Shown here in pieces: positions 10,396-11,972 of a stretch of DNA of 11,972 nucleotides. The notes under the pieces were generated by a model, which saw only the letters and a list, made by a program, of their open reading frames with translations, did not search any database and was not told where the DNA came from. Within the stretch, counting starts at the first letter, position 1, and each line of letters opens with the position of its first letter. A program made the position numbers and the translations under genes. Origin of the DNA: CAZSNT01 sp964607765 (GTDB taxonomy: Bacteria > Verrucomicrobiota > Lentisphaeria > Oligosphaerales > JABHEG01); the NCBI GenBank assembly GCA_964607765.1, contig CAZSNT010000241.1:1-11972 (forward strand), in the 5' to 3' direction.

Positions 10396-11868
10396 CTACT
10401 TGGCCGGTGCCTTGCGCTCCGTGTCAACGCGAATCTGCAACGATGTCAACACGGCTTCCAGAGCCGCCTGTACCGACTCCAACTCCGGCGCGGGTATCAC
10501 TTCAGCCACCGCGAAGTAGAGCATGTCGCCGCCCCGGACCAGCACGTGCCGCTTGCACCGCGGCTGGCCCAGGTCGAAGGCGTAGGTGTAGGCCAGAGCC
10601 GGCAGGCCCGCGACCTTCGTCTCCTTCACGTCGCGAACCTGAAGGTCCTCGATGATCGACTGCATCTGGTTCTGCTCCATCCTCTGCAGGCGTCCGAGCG
10701 GCATGCCTCCCGGCATCTTCCGCCCTCCCACCACAATGAAGCTGTTGCCTTTGGCCGGCTTCAGGCTGACCCCGAGCGCCCACTTCTGACGCTCAACCAC
10801 TCGCTGCGGCATCGGCTGGATAGTCCAGCCGTCCGGTGCTTTGAACGAGATCCCTGCCTCATCGTTGGTGTAGCGGCCGGCTTCGACTTTCCCCGACACG
10901 GGGCGATCCGCCTTGACGGGAGTCCCCGTCAGCGTCAGGCCGTTGCACACGCGGCTGTACACGGGGGCGAAGTCGGCCAGATCAGCGACCGGCTTCACCG
11001 CCAGCACGGCAATGTAAAGCCGCTCCGATTCGCTCTTCACCATCATGGTGTTCTGAATCCGGGTCGGCGCCGAACCGAGTTTCATGTCGATCTCGGTCAT
11101 GACCGCGGCCTCCCCCGCCACGCGACACGGCTCTTGTCCGAGGAACTTGGAGCCGGGAAAGAGCTTGTCCACCGCGCGTTGGCCCGACACCACTGCTTCC
11201 AAAGTCACGGCCAGCGGCAGTTCCACCACGGCAACCGTAATGGCGGCCCGAAGGTCCGGCGCTACGAACAGCACTCCCTTCAGCGTCTCGGGCGATGCCA
11301 GCGGGTAGATCCCCCACCCCTCCGGCACAGGGAATGTCACAGCCTGATCGGCCCACGTGATCGCCGGGGCGTTCTCCGCGGGCTCCCAGTCCTCCGCCAA
11401 CCGCTCCACACCCGAGATCGACCAGTTCATCCCGTCCTTGTCAAGCCAGACCATGAAAAGCCCGGTCACATCGAGCTTGTTCTCGCCTTTGAACGCGAAG
11501 CGCAGTTCGAGGTCAACGATCGCCATCGCCCGCGGCGGGACCACCATCAGCTCCAGCATGTCGAAATTCGCGTCCACCCCTTCCGCGGCCTGCATCAGGC
11601 GATCGAGCGTCTGGCGTGTGACACTCGGCGCACGCATCTGCAGCGGCGCCGCAAAGTTCTCCACGAACGCGTGCTTCACCGCGGCCGTGTCCTTGCGCGT
11701 GAACGCGTCGGCGGTCAACCGCAGCAGATCCTCAATGGCCGCGGCTTCTGCAGCGTCCCCAGCCGGTTGCTGAGCTGCGGCAGTGGCAGCGGATAAGCAG
11801 ACGCCAGCCAGGACGGTGGCAAGAACAGGCCACCGGACGAATCTCTGTTGCCAAACACGTGTGACCAT
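10396..11868 (-). CDS. Exported protein with NTF2-like region and two PsbP/DUF1795-like modules, function unknown
   Basis: The product is 490 aa from ATG 11868, with AGGAGG at 11881-11876 seven bases upstream. A signal peptide covers about 1-32 (VLATVLAGVCLSAATAAAQ). Residues about 42-155 resemble an NTF2/SnoaL-like fold: a helix with AIEDLLRLTADAFTRKDTAAV, then strands such as AMAIVDLELRFAF and TGLFMVWLDKDG. Two related modules follow. The first (about 165-320) opens VTFPVPEGWGIYPL; the second (about 335-482) opens ISFKAPDGWTIQPM. Each continues to a strand-rich core and a C-terminal helix before a final strand (NGLTLTG, TSLQIRV). The P-(E/D)-GW opening is typical of PsbP, DcrB and DUF1795-like proteins. 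Such domains occur in secreted proteins of mostly unknown role. No catalytic residues are evident. It is the first gene of the pair with the Arg/Ser-tail gene. The promoter was not identified in the 104 bases upstream. Confidence 0.8.
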   Translation of the reverse strand: MVTRVWQQRFVRWPVLATVLAGVCLSAATAAAQQPAGDAAEAAAIEDLLRLTADAFTRKDTAAVKHAFVENFAAPLQMRAPSVTRQTLDRLMQAAEGVDANFDMLELMVVPPRAMAIVDLELRFAFKGENKLDVTGLFMVWLDKDGMNWSISGVERLAEDWEPAENAPAITWADQAVTFPVPEGWGIYPLASPETLKGVLFVAPDLRAAITVAVVELPLAVTLEAVVSGQRAVDKLFPGSKFLGQEPCRVAGEAAVMTEIDMKLGSAPTRIQNTMMVKSESERLYIAVLAVKPVADLADFAPVYSRVCNGLTLTGTPVKADRPVSGKVEAGRYTNDEAGISFKAPDGWTIQPMPQRVVERQKWALGVSLKPAKGNSFIVVGGRKMPGGMPLGRLQRMEQNQMQSIIEDLQVRDVKETKVAGLPALAYTYAFDLGQPRCKRHVLVRGGDMLYFAVAEVIPAPELESVQAALEAVLTSLQIRVDTERKAPAK

Positions 11869-11972
11869 CTCAGTGCCTCCTACTGATCATCGCTTGCACT
11901 ACACTACCTGATCCCGTTCAGCATTGCCAGGTCCCCGCCGTGCCCTTGCGCAATGCCTCAGAGTTACGTGAG
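11869..11972 (-). other. Upstream region of the 490-aa gene
   Basis: Apart from the AGGAGG ribosome binding site, I see no confident -35/-10 pair, operator or RNA structure here. It should contain the promoter of the two-gene operon, unless the transcript begins beyond the window edge. Confidence 0.3.

Noticed and set aside
10336..11796. 486-codon plus-strand open frame antisense to the 490-aa gene
   Set aside because: Its His/Arg-rich sequence has no recognisable fold, while the minus-strand frame has a signal peptide, domain-like repeats and a strong ribosome binding site.

Overview
The window comes from a GC-rich bacterial chromosome. No ribosomal or tRNA marker fixes the lineage. RecBCD-type repair genes and several exported proteins suit a Gram-negative bacterium. 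One exported protein combines Ig-like, cyclophilin and SdrD B-like domains, which I associate with Planctomycetes, Lentisphaerae and related phyla, but that placement is an inference with low confidence.

Left edge (1 to about 1010): the N-terminal part of an IS110-family transposase on the minus strand, cut by the window edge, with all four DEDD acidic residues. About 210 bases of non-coding DNA lie upstream of it. They can form three hairpins and occupy the place where IS110-group elements encode their bridge RNA. Next to it (1011-1328, plus strand) is a MazF/PemK-type toxin fragment that lacks the family's N-terminal third. The simplest reading is that the IS110 element landed in or beside a toxin gene.

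Middle (1477-7409, plus strand): recB and recD, overlapping by four bases (GTGA) and so probably translationally coupled. Both keep all the helicase motifs I looked for, and RecB keeps its C-terminal nuclease residues at the same spacing as in E. coli. No recC is present in the window. The place just upstream of recB, where recC often sits, holds the toxin remnant and the IS element.

Right part: a plus-strand gene (7535-9529) encodes a multidomain exported protein centred on a cyclophilin-type peptidyl-prolyl isomerase. It converges with a two-gene minus-strand operon. The first gene of that operon (11868-10396) encodes an exported protein with an NTF2-like region and two related PsbP/DUF1795-like modules. 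The second (10353-9775) encodes a small exported, Lys/Gly-rich protein ending in a tandem Arg-Arg-Ser-Ser-Ser tail. The 245 bases between the convergent genes hold a 24-bp-arm inverted repeat, a small hairpin, and a perfect 39-bp tandem duplication that includes the stop codon of the small gene.

I see no clear new system of several cooperating genes. The most interesting points are the possible bridge RNA, the missing recC beside recBD, the Arg/Ser repeat tail with its overlapping DNA repeats, and the long palindrome.
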